Shown here: positions 9,678 through 19,339 of the stretch, piece by piece
How the letters are laid out: each line of letters opens with the position of its first letter
Position numbering within the stretch: the stretch's first letter is position 1
DNA from: Paramoeba atlantica
Lineage: Eukaryota > Discosea
Reading direction: 5' to 3'
Assembly (NCBI GenBank): GCA_977017575.1
Contig: CDRNVI010000039.1
Coordinates: 372,001 to 436,000 of the forward strand
DNA length: 64,000 bases
Program-made: the position numbers and the translations under genes
The notes under the pieces: generated by a model
The model's database searches: none
What the model was told of the DNA's origin: nothing
Seen by the model: the letters and a program-made list of their open reading frames with translations, nothing else

Positions 9678-10487
9678 TTAAAAAACTTGGCTCCCTCGTA
9701 GTATTTTTTCCAGTGCATCACTGCTAATGGATCCTTCAAGAATTTTTAAGGGATTTTGTCCCAAGCGGAGATTTATGTCCTTTAGCTGATCGCTCTGTAG
9801 AGGAGATAGGTCCACTGTTCCCGCAAACAAGTTCGCATGAAGCCACAATAGCTCAATCCGGGGAGGCAGTGCATCAACAGTAATGGTACCTGAAAATCGG
9901 TTATGATTAAGCAAAATGCGACGAATTGTATGAGGTAAATGACAAAGATCAAGATGGCCGGAAAAGCGATTGTGATTTCCGTTAAGAATTTCCAGGCCTT
10001 CGGGAAGTGTGGAAAGCTGCAAAGAACCAAAAAATATATTATGGTATGTGTTTATATGTCGAAGAGAAGATGGTAGCGAACGCGTAGGAATTTCACCCGT
10101 AAGAGCAACGTGATCAGTGACAACAAGCTTATCTAGATGCCTAGGAAGGTCTGGAAAACTAATGTTCCCTTTCAGAGAAAACCGCAGTAACTCAGCTCTC
10201 CAATCAATGCTAACTACATTCATCTCTTTGTCGCAGAATACACCCTGCCAAGTGCACACTGAAACTGGTTTTCTTGGAGTTTTCAACAGACCACCAATAA
10301 AACTGTTTTTAAATAAAATCCAAGAAGCATGACGAACAACCAGTTGCTCCGTAAGTTGCCACATCAGTGTATCTTGAGAAAGGCACTCCCGGTTTACCTT
10401 TCCTCGACGAACTTCCAGTGGTTCGTCGCTACAACTGCAATCTTTGACAGCAAAAAAAGTTGTCACTAAAACTACAATCGTGTTCAT
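9678..10487 (-). CDS. Secreted or surface leucine-rich-repeat protein, copy 1
   Basis: A 269-residue protein starting with a hydrophobic stretch (MNTIVVLVTTFFAVKDCSC) that looks like a signal peptide with its cleavage near residue 18-20. An LRR N-cap of the C-x-W-x-G-V-x-C kind follows (CTWQGVFCD), then about six repeats of 20-24 residues in the pattern LPxxLxxLxxxxNxFSG (LPEGLEILNGNHNRFSG; LPHTIRRILLNHNRFSG). No C-terminal membrane segment or GPI signal is obvious. This is the style of the small LRR surface proteins of kinetoplastids and of plant-type LRR ectodomains. A paralogue lies at 37458-38189. Role inferred: cell-surface or secreted binding protein; ligand unknown. Confidence 0.8.
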   Translation of the reverse strand: MNTIVVLVTTFFAVKDCSCSDEPLEVRRGKVNRECLSQDTLMWQLTEQLVVRHASWILFKNSFIGGLLKTPRKPVSVCTWQGVFCDKEMNVVSIDWRAELLRFSLKGNISFPDLPRHLDKLVVTDHVALTGEIPTRSLPSSLRHINTYHNIFFGSLQLSTLPEGLEILNGNHNRFSGHLDLCHLPHTIRRILLNHNRFSGTITVDALPPRIELLWLHANLFAGTVDLSPLQSDQLKDINLRLGQNPLKILEGSISSDALEKILRGSQVF

Positions 10488-10874
10488 TCGATGATATAAA
10501 TAATTTACTAACTCTATAGAGGATATATTTATTGAGTATCCGCTTCTAAATAAATACCAATAGATAAAAATCCATCTTAGACAAACCTAGATAAATGCTT
10601 GTAAGATCCAGATAGACTAAATATGTTTGCTAATTCGCGGGTGAATGAATTAATTTGCGGATGAATAGATCTTGTTCATTCGCAGACGCACACATTCAGA
10701 AAGAAACTTGGTGTAAGTGTAACAAAATGAAATGCACTTAATTTTGAGGTCAACTAATTTAGAAATCTATGTTATGTGATGGTGACATTTTCAATAAAAT
10801 ATGCACAAAACTAAAAGTTTACAAGCTACTAAAAATCATTATTTTCTATTGTCCAGCACATTTTGGGAAGTGCC
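10488..10874. other. Intergenic, no gene seen
   Basis: About 390 AT-rich bases between the LRR gene and condensin on the minus strand. A local near-duplication, ttcgcgggtgaatgaattaa and ttgcggatgaatagatcttg, lies around 10630-10670. Nothing else is evident. Confidence 0.4.
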
Positions 10875-13800
10875 TTACCGCTTGCGGCGTTTCTTGCTGG
10901 ACCAACTGGTGCGCTTTTTGTTCACTCTTCTAGGAGTCATACGAGTTGTACAACTGCTTTCAGACTGACATTCTGATGTTAGTGATTCGGACTCATCAGA
11001 TGTTGAAGACAAATGTCCAGTTGTCTTCGCACTACGAGCGGCAATCCGTGCACTACGCCGCATAGGATTTGGTGACGATTTAGGAGATGAAACGTTAGGC
11101 AATGCAGGATTCGACTCGTGCGCATGAGAGGACTCAGTTTCATGATCACTAGATGACGAAAAATAGCTTCTTCGCCCTTTACGAGACTTTATACTTTTTT
11201 TTACATTTTTCTCTGCACTTCGAAAGTTGGTTTCCCTCCTCGGAAAGGGGAGCGCCAAGCTAGGATCAACGGAAATACTTCTAGGCTTAATGGTGGCTGC
11301 GCGATGCTGAGTTGGGCGACGGGTCAACCTTCGCTTTGGTAAAGATTCTTGCGAAGTATCTATTTCACTACTTGCGCTGTGGGTATCGTGTTCGCGCCAT
11401 ATTTCGCTGCGTCCTCCAAGCATAACGCTGCATTCTGCTTCCTTTAATTGTGCTGTCCTAGAGAATTCTTTGTTTTTTGGCTCTTGTTCGTTATCATCAG
11501 CAGCTTCCGATGCAGTTCCCAACTCTATACTAGAGGAGACATCCACTTCCGCATTAGGTACTTCAGAATAAGATGCAACGGATGCTGACAATTTGGTTTC
11601 CCATTCTTCCAACATAGCGGTACGTCCTCTTTTCTCCCACGTATTAGATTTCGCTGCATCAGTGCTCTCTTCCGCCGCCTGGCCGCTACTCGTAGACGCT
11701 GCAAATCCTTTCCGAGACTTGGCTAATATAGAAAAGAAGTGCTGGCGCACCTGTTCGTCGAAAAGCCACTTTTTATAACAAGTAAAGCACGCATCACTTA
11801 CAATCTTCTGTATTGCTTTGTCACTTTGATAATTGAACTCTGTTAAGCAAAAGCTCAGATATTTTGCATTTATACGGGCCGATTGGGCTATGCCATTAGA
11901 TCCTATGGTAGGAAATCTTTGACACAGTTTCTCTATAGAACTTTCAGTTTGTCTGTCTTTTTCAATTTTTTCAATGACACAACGCATCACAACCTGAAAC
12001 TTATGCTCCGCAGTACGAAACTTTGTGCAGAGATGCATACAAATGCTGGGAAGAAGATTATAAATAAGACGCTTGTTTTTATTATGCAGCTCGCGTAAGA
12101 ACACTTCGCCCATTTTCCTAATCTCGATATCGTCATCAGCAATCAGGACAAGAAGATGAGGTGTCATTTCAGGAACGCGAAGCATATCGTTTAAAGCAAG
12201 GTGAGTACAAACCATGACAGTGGTTGACCGCACCCGACGGTTCGTCCCTTCTCGAAGCAAAGACGTAAGGTGGCCTTTCGAAGGATGCAGATACGGTTGG
12301 ACAAGGTTCGGATGACAACACAGCAGATCCCCTAAACTAATAAGACAGTTCGTCCGAATCCACCATTCAGATGAGCCCTTCAAAACAGTAAACAGTACGT
12401 CAATATATTTTCGACACGTTTTCTCATCAATAATCATTAGTTTTGATAAAGTCAACATTGCAGTCGCCCGTAGTGTAGAATTTTCAATGATTTCTGTATC
12501 CAAAAATCCGGATACAGAATCTCCTGGATCGAGAGTATTTTCAGGTAACAACTTGGTAAAAGACGTCGAATCTCCTACCCAATGCAAAACTACTGCAAGA
12601 TAAGGTGCATATAACCCTGTTGCATCCATAAGACTCGTGCGTGCCGCATCTGCCTGTTCCCGTATTTCTTCGCGTTTGTACTCCTTGCTATCAAAGCCCA
12701 ATTCTTTTTGCATTGCATCAGAACCTTCGTTAGCATTGCGGTGTTTGCTGTCGTTCTGCGACTTCTCTAATTTGTGCATCGCCGTACGCTCCCAGTTGTC
12801 TACATATACAAATTCCTTTAGTGCGGCGTGACCAAGAGCAAAACAGAACTGAGTTAAGGAATTAATTGCTCGACCAGGTATATGTGCCTTTGGATCATTT
12901 TTAATTTGATCCTGCCACTGTTTTAAATCAGATTGTGCACGATTACGCAGGACCATCACAGCATAAGAGAAGGCTTCCCTGGGAGAATTACACAGCGTGC
13001 CGATGGCACTCATTACACAATCAGCCATCATAAGCCAATTGTGAATCTTGCTCGTTCGATGACAGAGCAATCCGCGGAGCTGTACTATTAATGGATCTTC
13101 TGCTGAGAGCAAACTAAAAGATGAAAGTAGTCGCAGCCTTTCAAGTGCTTGACAAGCATAAGCACACAGCAAATGATCGTGAAAAAAGTTTGGAAACAAA
13201 TCCTGTAGCATGTCGGGAATACGCTCGCGAACACCTTTCGGATAGGCGTAACTTATCATGGCGAATAAACGCATTGATTTTTGATTCTCTATTATTTCAG
13301 ATACTTGGTTGTTGGAAGTTGCCTCACCGATATTATCAAAGCGTTTGCTTAGTGCAAGGCTCCACAAAGTACCTAGTAAGTCATCTGTGATAACGTTCTG
13401 CGTGGTGGATTGCTCGGGTAGCTGCTGACATATAGTTTCCATTGCTGCAAGAAAACCCTCACCTGCGCGAGAAACCACACTCATGAGTTTTCGTACACAC
13501 GCAAGATTCCTCTTTAATAACGGGATATTTGTTTGCTTGCGATAATTTAAAAACATTGTGTTGGCAAAAGAAATTCTAACCGCTTCTTGAATCTGGGGTT
13601 CGTTGGAATACACCAGCGGAAAGACGTGATGGGCGTGCTCTACTGCGTAATCAATGCGATACTCGTTTGCTAAGGAAATGAAATCTATACTTTCTAGCAC
13701 ATCAAGTACAACTTTGCTATTTAAGAGTGAGAATGCAGTGTCCACCGCTCGATGGAGACTGCCGATAAAAAGTATTCCTCGCTTATAGTGCTCGATCTTA

Positions 13801-16169
13801 TTTGTACTATCAGACTTCAATTGCTCAAGTTTTCGAATCTCCATATTTTGTGTTGAAGAGGCAACTATGTCGAGACTATCTGATAATTCATTTGGCTGAC
13901 CTGTGAACACTTCAGGACTGCAAATATTTTCAGATGGCTTTGTATTAGACTCAGTTCCAACGAGCTCGTAGATGTTAGCCTGAATTCTCTGTATTTCTTC
14001 CTCAATTATCCGAAGCTTTTCCTCAAACTTTCCGAGACTTAAGCAACGTCCACCAACACTGTTTCGACGAACAGCGATATGCAAGAGTGAAAAAGCCGCC
14101 TTTCGCACATGATTATTTCTATCTGCCAGGCGTTGAACTGCACATTCTACCACTTGAAGCTGATAGGTGAGTGGCACTGAACGCCTTTCCCATAAATACG
14201 ACCATACTTTAAGGCAGTGCGTCCGGACTACTGGATTGATATCCATAAATCGGGCTAACAAATCCGCTAAAAACGACTTCATGATCACATTAAGAGAGCA
14301 TGTATCACTCTCTGTTCCATCTTGAAGCAAAATACTACCACCAAAAGCAACACTCGCACTTCGATTATAAGTGGACACGCTAGAGCTACGTAACAAGAGT
14401 GAAGGTCCTTCAGTTCCATGTTTTTGTGCCACAAGTTCGGTAATAGCAGTCATCACAGTTTTTCGAATATCGTAATTCTCGCATGCATTAAGCAGGGGAT
14501 GAATCAATGAAATATGTTCTGTTACCGTCGTGATGTGGTTCTCGCTTAAGTAGTCAAAAAAAAGAACAATGTTTTTCGCCGTGGCTGAATCCATATTCAG
14601 GACAGAATTGCTGACATAATGTATAATTGTAGGTTCTTTGTTCATGGGTATTTTGGTCGACATGTCTTCAGGGGTTGCATTCGAATTCATGTGTATATTT
14701 TCACAAGAATTTAGATCAGGGGCAGAGGAAGAAACAGAATCGCACACATTGGTAGCAGGAGGCTTCTGCAAATTGACACCACTTTCAACTCCACAATATC
14801 CTGTGAGCTGCTCGATGAAGGCATACACAATGCGTTTCGCCCATGGTCTCATGTACGTCTTTTCGGGATTGGTACATTCACTTAGGAGTACCTCCAGTTT
14901 TATGATCTCATCGTCGCTTGACACAAAATCACGGTCCATGACATGCAAAAAAGTTGCCATGTATTGTGCAACGAAGTCATATTTCAATATGAGTTCACAC
15001 AATGGAGTTATCACGATGTCTCGTACATCTCGATGGACGCTGCACATTCTCAAATACCGGAATAGAGTATTCTTTTCTGTAAAAGAGTCTTCGCTCGTTT
15101 TAGAACATTCTTCATCCCATTTTGGATCATTACCTTTTAATTCGGAAACGCTGGAATTTTGGCTACCACATTCCTGAAGAGGAACATCAACATCCTGGTC
15201 TATTAATTTCGGCCACTCTCTGTCCTTGAGTTTAGTGTAATGATAAGCAAGTGCAGCAAGCAACAGATGCAAGACTTGACCAACGGCTGTCAATTCGCCG
15301 GCCCCACCTGCCCCGCTAAAATCAAATAAATTTCCCTTTCGAAGCAAAACTGCAATACACACAGTAAGTAGGCAATTGAGCATAGATTCTTCAATGTGAC
15401 CGGACCCTTCAGTGGATGAAGACGCTTGAATAGGTGTTTCTTGCTCTGATATGGAACCTCCAGACCACACAGCGGTGAGATCTGATGAAAGCAATTCTTG
15501 CAGCGCTGTGAGAGCCATTTCCTTAGTACTGAGATCAATAACGGCACTGACTTCTTGGGCTGCTCGTTGATGGGCCGCTCTTCCACGCTTGCGAGACGAC
15601 GCAAAAGAACGTTGTGAAGACACTTGCGAAGCAAGAGCATCATCGCCTGTTCCATCTGCAGGCACTGTAGTATCTTCTACCAGAAGTAAAACTTGTGACA
15701 GTAAAAAGCAATACATTTTCAGTGCGCTACGAGCCAAAATGTAAAATCGACTGTTTAAGCCTCTAAGCCCACCGCTTGAGGCTCTGGCCCGACTAATCAC
15801 CTGGGCCACTTGCTTACACAATCTGGTGAGGAGTTGCGGTAATTCATGTGACAGAGTCACTTTACACTCTCTAGATAAGCACTTTTTGTGGCGAAGAAAA
15901 CTGTATAGGGTATCAAATTTTCCGCTCTGTACCACGGACAGAACACCTCCACCGTCTCGGCGATTTAATTCGTGCAATATTGCCTGCAAAGTACTTATTT
16001 GTTCAGATGCGCTCATGGTGTCGACTTCCATAATACCGTCAACGTAATACACGTTGGGTAGCCTTCGGTCCGGATCTTCTACTTCCAAGTCTTCTAGCCG
16101 CCGAGGAATAAAAAATTCAGAACCAACTCCATCTTCAGACGTTTTTATCTCAGGGGGGTGATGAATCAT
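10875..16169 (-). CDS. NCAPD2: Condensin I subunit CAP-D2 (NCAPD2/Ycs4 type)
   Basis: A 1764-residue HEAT-repeat protein and the largest gene here; the family is usually 1200-1400. With SMC2/SMC4, CAP-H and CAP-G it forms condensin, which compacts mitotic chromosomes. The diagnostic condensin Cnd1 block is in the C-terminal third: VRTNCLISLGDLLCCHPNLV ... STTVMVCTHLALNDMLRV ... LIADDDIEIRKMGEVFL ... YNLLPSICMHL. The THL.L.DM..V and YNLLP wording fits CAP-D2 better than CAP-D3. An N-terminal condensin-like region and helical repeats precede it. The last 250 residues are disordered, Ser/Arg/Lys-rich and basic, as expected for a DNA- and kinase-contacting tail. The transcript upstream of the ATG is pyrimidine-rich and ends in ctag directly before it. 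Confidence 0.88.
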   Translation of the reverse strand: MIHHPPEIKTSEDGVGSEFFIPRRLEDLEVEDPDRRLPNVYYVDGIMEVDTMSASEQISTLQAILHELNRRDGGGVLSVVQSGKFDTLYSFLRHKKCLSRECKVTLSHELPQLLTRLCKQVAQVISRARASSGGLRGLNSRFYILARSALKMYCFLLSQVLLLVEDTTVPADGTGDDALASQVSSQRSFASSRKRGRAAHQRAAQEVSAVIDLSTKEMALTALQELLSSDLTAVWSGGSISEQETPIQASSSTEGSGHIEESMLNCLLTVCIAVLLRKGNLFDFSGAGGAGELTAVGQVLHLLLAALAYHYTKLKDREWPKLIDQDVDVPLQECGSQNSSVSELKGNDPKWDEECSKTSEDSFTEKNTLFRYLRMCSVHRDVRDIVITPLCELILKYDFVAQYMATFLHVMDRDFVSSDDEIIKLEVLLSECTNPEKTYMRPWAKRIVYAFIEQLTGYCGVESGVNLQKPPATNVCDSVSSSAPDLNSCENIHMNSNATPEDMSTKIPMNKEPTIIHYVSNSVLNMDSATAKNIVLFFDYLSENHITTVTEHISLIHPLLNACENYDIRKTVMTAITELVAQKHGTEGPSLLLRSSSVSTYNRSASVAFGGSILLQDGTESDTCSLNVIMKSFLADLLARFMDINPVVRTHCLKVWSYLWERRSVPLTYQLQVVECAVQRLADRNNHVRKAAFSLLHIAVRRNSVGGRCLSLGKFEEKLRIIEEEIQRIQANIYELVGTESNTKPSENICSPEVFTGQPNELSDSLDIVASSTQNMEIRKLEQLKSDSTNKIEHYKRGILFIGSLHRAVDTAFSLLNSKVVLDVLESIDFISLANEYRIDYAVEHAHHVFPLVYSNEPQIQEAVRISFANTMFLNYRKQTNIPLLKRNLACVRKLMSVVSRAGEGFLAAMETICQQLPEQSTTQNVITDDLLGTLWSLALSKRFDNIGEATSNNQVSEIIENQKSMRLFAMISYAYPKGVRERIPDMLQDLFPNFFHDHLLCAYACQALERLRLLSSFSLLSAEDPLIVQLRGLLCHRTSKIHNWLMMADCVMSAIGTLCNSPREAFSYAVMVLRNRAQSDLKQWQDQIKNDPKAHIPGRAINSLTQFCFALGHAALKEFVYVDNWERTAMHKLEKSQNDSKHRNANEGSDAMQKELGFDSKEYKREEIREQADAARTSLMDATGLYAPYLAVVLHWVGDSTSFTKLLPENTLDPGDSVSGFLDTEIIENSTLRATAMLTLSKLMIIDEKTCRKYIDVLFTVLKGSSEWWIRTNCLISLGDLLCCHPNLVQPYLHPSKGHLTSLLREGTNRRVRSTTVMVCTHLALNDMLRVPEMTPHLLVLIADDDIEIRKMGEVFLRELHNKNKRLIYNLLPSICMHLCTKFRTAEHKFQVVMRCVIEKIEKDRQTESSIEKLCQRFPTIGSNGIAQSARINAKYLSFCLTEFNYQSDKAIQKIVSDACFTCYKKWLFDEQVRQHFFSILAKSRKGFAASTSSGQAAEESTDAAKSNTWEKRGRTAMLEEWETKLSASVASYSEVPNAEVDVSSSIELGTASEAADDNEQEPKNKEFSRTAQLKEAECSVMLGGRSEIWREHDTHSASSEIDTSQESLPKRRLTRRPTQHRAATIKPRSISVDPSLALPFPRRETNFRSAEKNVKKSIKSRKGRRSYFSSSSDHETESSHAHESNPALPNVSSPKSSPNPMRRSARIAARSAKTTGHLSSTSDESESLTSECQSESSCTTRMTPRRVNKKRTSWSSKKRRKR

Positions 16170-16582
16170 CTAGTATATAGAAAAAGTGAAAAAGTATCGC
16201 CTTTAGCACGTACATGTATGCATAGATGAATAAATTTAAAATATACATAAATTTGACATAGAAAAAAAGTAGAAAAACCACAGCAGACACATTAGGAGTT
16301 TGATGTCAGCTTGTATTATTTTTATGTACGCTTGTATTATTACAAAGGGATTAATATAAAAAGAACAAAACTTTAACAAAATATATTAAAAGGATATGAA
16401 ACCCCCTAGTCCCACCGGAAGCCTACTCCCTAACGCCGAGACGGTACCAATCTTGTACCGCCGCCTGATTAATATTCTATTATAAAAAAATTAATATTAT
16501 TAACTTTTTTAATCCTATTAATAAGTCTTATGTTTGACAAATTAGGATATCATACATGTTGTACATGTACAACGCGAAATAT
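16170..16582. other. Intergenic, no gene seen
   Basis: About 410 AT-rich bases upstream of condensin and downstream of the MYST gene. On the minus strand, 16170-16200 is a pyrimidine tract ending in AG at the condensin start, a plausible splice acceptor. A small palindrome, acatgttgtacatgt, lies near 16554. Confidence 0.45.
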
Positions 16583-17800
16583 CTATGTTTTTTGTTTGAC
16601 CACATTTTTTAAGTTCTCAACGTGATAAAAAGAATGATCTTTATTAGCAATATATTTAGGATCAACAAAGAAAACATGACCCAATTGCTTCCTCAACCAA
16701 GTGACAAGCTGCTTCGGAAGAAGAAGTGCAACAAGTGTTTCAGTTGTAGGGAATGCGCGATCGCAAGAACTAGATTCCGAAGTCAACTCTCTACCAGCTG
16801 ACTCCGTAAAACTACGCCTGTGGAAAATGCCAAGACGGGTAATAGTATCCGTGACTGTGTCCGGGGAGAAACCTGTGAGATTACAAATCAAGCTCAAGCT
16901 AACGGTCATTTTGTTTCTCTGTTTTTCAATTTCGCGCAAAACTACTAAATCCCAGTACTTGAAAAAAAGAGCCTTCCCGTATGGACTTAGCGGCCCTTCG
17001 GGACCTGCAAATACGTTTGTCCCTGAAAGACATAGCCGTCGACACGGCTCGTAGCTTAGGTCAACCAGAAAGCTTGCATGACCGAGCCTTTGATAAGGCG
17101 GGAAAGTTACAATACATGCCAGGTTATTTACCAAACTGTATTTGTCTCGACTAAAAAAAGAGGTTATCACACCCTTTTCGCATTCAATGGAGTCGTTGTA
17201 CACACAACTGGTCTCTGAATAAGCCACTAGGCAATGAAACTCATATCGATCGACATCGTAGCGTAGCCATTTATCTTCAAGAAAAAATTTTGCTAGTAGA
17301 CACAAGTATCGGCAGAATCGGCGTTGCTTCTCCCCTGAAACGAAGTACACCTTTAGTTTCTTAATAGGGTCATGATAAATCACCTCTCCTATCTCTAAAA
17401 CGCAACGGGAGCTGTGCCTTGTGTGCTCAAAATGTGACGCAAAAGGACGCAAACAAAGACAGCAAATCCAGATGTCTCTCCATAGTGGATTGCATTCAGA
17501 AGGTGGGATCAGTCCTGTCACATGAATGGGGGAATAATACCACGGGTGCATGGTACGATTGCTATAGTGTATGTTCAGAACATTGCGTGGCCTTCTTCGA
17601 TCATGTTGAAAGCGCTCTTCTAAATACGTATCCCCGTCCTTTATGTCGACCCATTCCCACGCTACAGGAAATTTATCCGAATGTGCTTTTTGGCACGTCA
17701 TCCATTCGTCCATTGCCGGGTCCTCATTTTCGATATCTCGCACGCAGTACCGTGGTTCGGATTCTCCAGACACCTGACATGCATTAATCACGACCTTCAT
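16583..17800 (-). CDS. MYST-family histone acetyltransferase, divergent and compact
   Basis: 405 residues. The MYST catalytic core is readable in order: PWYYSP, then a C2HC finger CCLCLRPFASHFEHTRHSSRC, then FCRYLCLLAKFFLEDKWLRY with the Lys that is autoacetylated in the family, YDVDRYEFH, FSRDKYSLVNNLACIVTF with the catalytic Cys, PPYQRLGHASFLVDLSYE (acetyl-CoA loop and the Glu that acts as general base) and EGPLSPYGK. It should acetylate histone tails (H4 or H2A.Z in studied relatives) in the nucleus. The cofactor loop reads QRLGHA instead of the common QRxGYG. A 10-residue insertion lies before the FSRDKYS block. No clear chromodomain is seen; the N-terminal 90 residues may be a degenerate one. 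It ends near residue 400, short for a MYST enzyme. Confidence 0.88.
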   Translation of the reverse strand: MKVVINACQVSGESEPRYCVRDIENEDPAMDEWMTCQKAHSDKFPVAWEWVDIKDGDTYLEERFQHDRRRPRNVLNIHYSNRTMHPWYYSPIHVTGLIPPSECNPLWRDIWICCLCLRPFASHFEHTRHSSRCVLEIGEVIYHDPIKKLKVYFVSGEKQRRFCRYLCLLAKFFLEDKWLRYDVDRYEFHCLVAYSETSCVYNDSIECEKGVITSFFSRDKYSLVNNLACIVTFPPYQRLGHASFLVDLSYEPCRRLCLSGTNVFAGPEGPLSPYGKALFFKYWDLVVLREIEKQRNKMTVSLSLICNLTGFSPDTVTDTITRLGIFHRRSFTESAGRELTSESSSCDRAFPTTETLVALLLPKQLVTWLRKQLGHVFFVDPKYIANKDHSFYHVENLKNVVKQKT

Positions 17801-18532
17801 ACCTTATGATGGTAACACGACCATCATAACCTTATGCTCATCGAAACACATAAATTTCTATAGGCCTAATAACGATTATGTAATATTAAATTACTTATTT
17901 GTCACCACTTTTTCGAAAAAAGTACAATTAAGAGGAGTGACTCCTGCCCGGGCGCTCCCAGTAAACTTCTACGGAGATCCGACTTGGTAAAATGATTTTT
18001 TCTCAAAGAGGTCCGGAATCCTCAATGTCCCTTGGATGGAACATGCTGGGCTAACACGACAAAGAGTTAGAAAGGGAGACTGGCGTTGGGCTGTCGTCGG
18101 TGATGGGGCGTGGCGACCCTAGCCTTCCGAAGTAAGGACTTCCAGCTAGCTGCAGGGATTCGTCCATTCCTATTCCTGTTTAACCCCTATTCGCGGAGTC
18201 GTTAACCGCGTTCCGGGGTTGTAAGACGGCGTGGCATGTCCATCTCCGGGAATACGTTGTTAGCACCACCTTTTCTCGCGTGCCAACCTTGTAACCTCGG
18301 TGGAGGTGGGACTGCACTCGTGCAAGCTGTGGTCGAATCCCACCCCATCTCCGGAGGAGTGGAGGCGTAAAAAACTTCGTTTCTCCAGCCAGGACCGTCC
18401 CGGACCAACCATCTGGGATAGTGGAGTTTTAGCGGGTGAGCTAGCAGAGTCCCTGACGCAGTCCGATACTACAACGCTCTGCTCATTCGACCAAGAAAAG
18501 CCCACTGTTTGGACGGTGCTAACGTTAGGTGT
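17801..18532. other. Intergenic, GC-richer unexplained segment
   Basis: From about 17930 to 18530 the base composition rises well above the AT-rich surroundings and no long frame is convincing (three frames of 68-91 codons overlap on both strands, so probably none is real). It includes the hairpin gtggga ... tcccac around 18307-18345, with a B-box-like ggtcgaatcc in its right part. It could be the body of an unrecognised SINE-like repeat or part of a retroposon 5' region. I cannot assign it. Confidence 0.35.
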
Positions 18533-18690
18533 ATTGCGGTGGTTGTTTAACTACCGCTGTACCCTCGATTATTAAAAAAAGTGAACAAATTTTCCACCCC
18601 CACGTGGGGGTGACCCCCCCCCCTGGTATCCGCAAGATGGGTCCGCCAAGTTCGGATTTTTCACGAAAAAAAAGTTGGAAAAAATTCTAG
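18533..18690 (-). mobile_element. Repeat X, internally deleted copy
   Basis: Starts with tgcggtggttg, continues through ctaccgctgtaccctcgatt and the run aaaaaaagtgaac, then jumps to the block ccacccccacgtggggg ... gtccgccaagttcggattttt. The same two blocks occur about 250 bases apart in the copy at 21.6-21.9 kb, so the middle has been lost here. It is in the minus orientation relative to copy 1. Confidence 0.75.
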
Positions 18691-18697
18691 GCGGGAT

Positions 18698-18912
18698 CCT
18701 AGGCGCTCCCACCCAGAGTCACCCCTCTAAGCACAATGTATTGTTAACGTGTATTACATGCCGAAACCCGCGTTTAAGTCCTGCAGAATAACAATTCCAG
18801 TAACATGATTTCTGTATCTTCCGATTGAAGCAAAAAATATTAAGAAGCTAAGGAAGAAAATTTTGACGAAAGATATCCTTGGCGCTCCCACCCAGAGTCA
18901 CCCCTCTAAGTG
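18698..18912 (+). repeat. Direct repeat pair of about 30 bases
   Basis: The string ggcgctcccacccagagtca, extended by ccctctaag, occurs at about 18701-18731 and again at about 18881-18911, 180 bases apart. A partial relative (gggcgctcccag) lies near 17951. Such flanking repeats might mark ends of an insertion or a local duplication. The intervening DNA shows nothing recognisable. Confidence 0.7.
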
Positions 18913-19339
18913 GGGGGGTCAATGTATTTGGTTAGATAAAACAAAAGTCCCAAACTTTTTTCATTATCTTAGGAATCTCCAAAGCGTTCGGATAAAGTTG
19001 GCTTTACCGAAACGGTATCTTTATCGTATGAGTAGGTTTTCTACCTTTCCCGTACTAGTATAGTAGTAGTTTCTTTTGTCAAACCGCTATAAGGTATGGG
19101 GTTTGATAGAGCACCGACTCGTGGGGCAGGAGGGCGTATTGTAACCCAAGCATCAAGGCGACGTGGGCGAGACGACTGGGATGGTGGTGGGGAATGACTT
19201 TTCGCAGTGAGGGAAGAAGGGAGTGGCGGTGGTGGGGAATGGTTGTTCGCAGAGAGGGGAGAAGAAGGGAGTGATGTTGGAGGACAATGACGGTTCGCAG
19301 GGAGAAAGGTATAGCGTATTGTGATATGAAAAACTTGAA

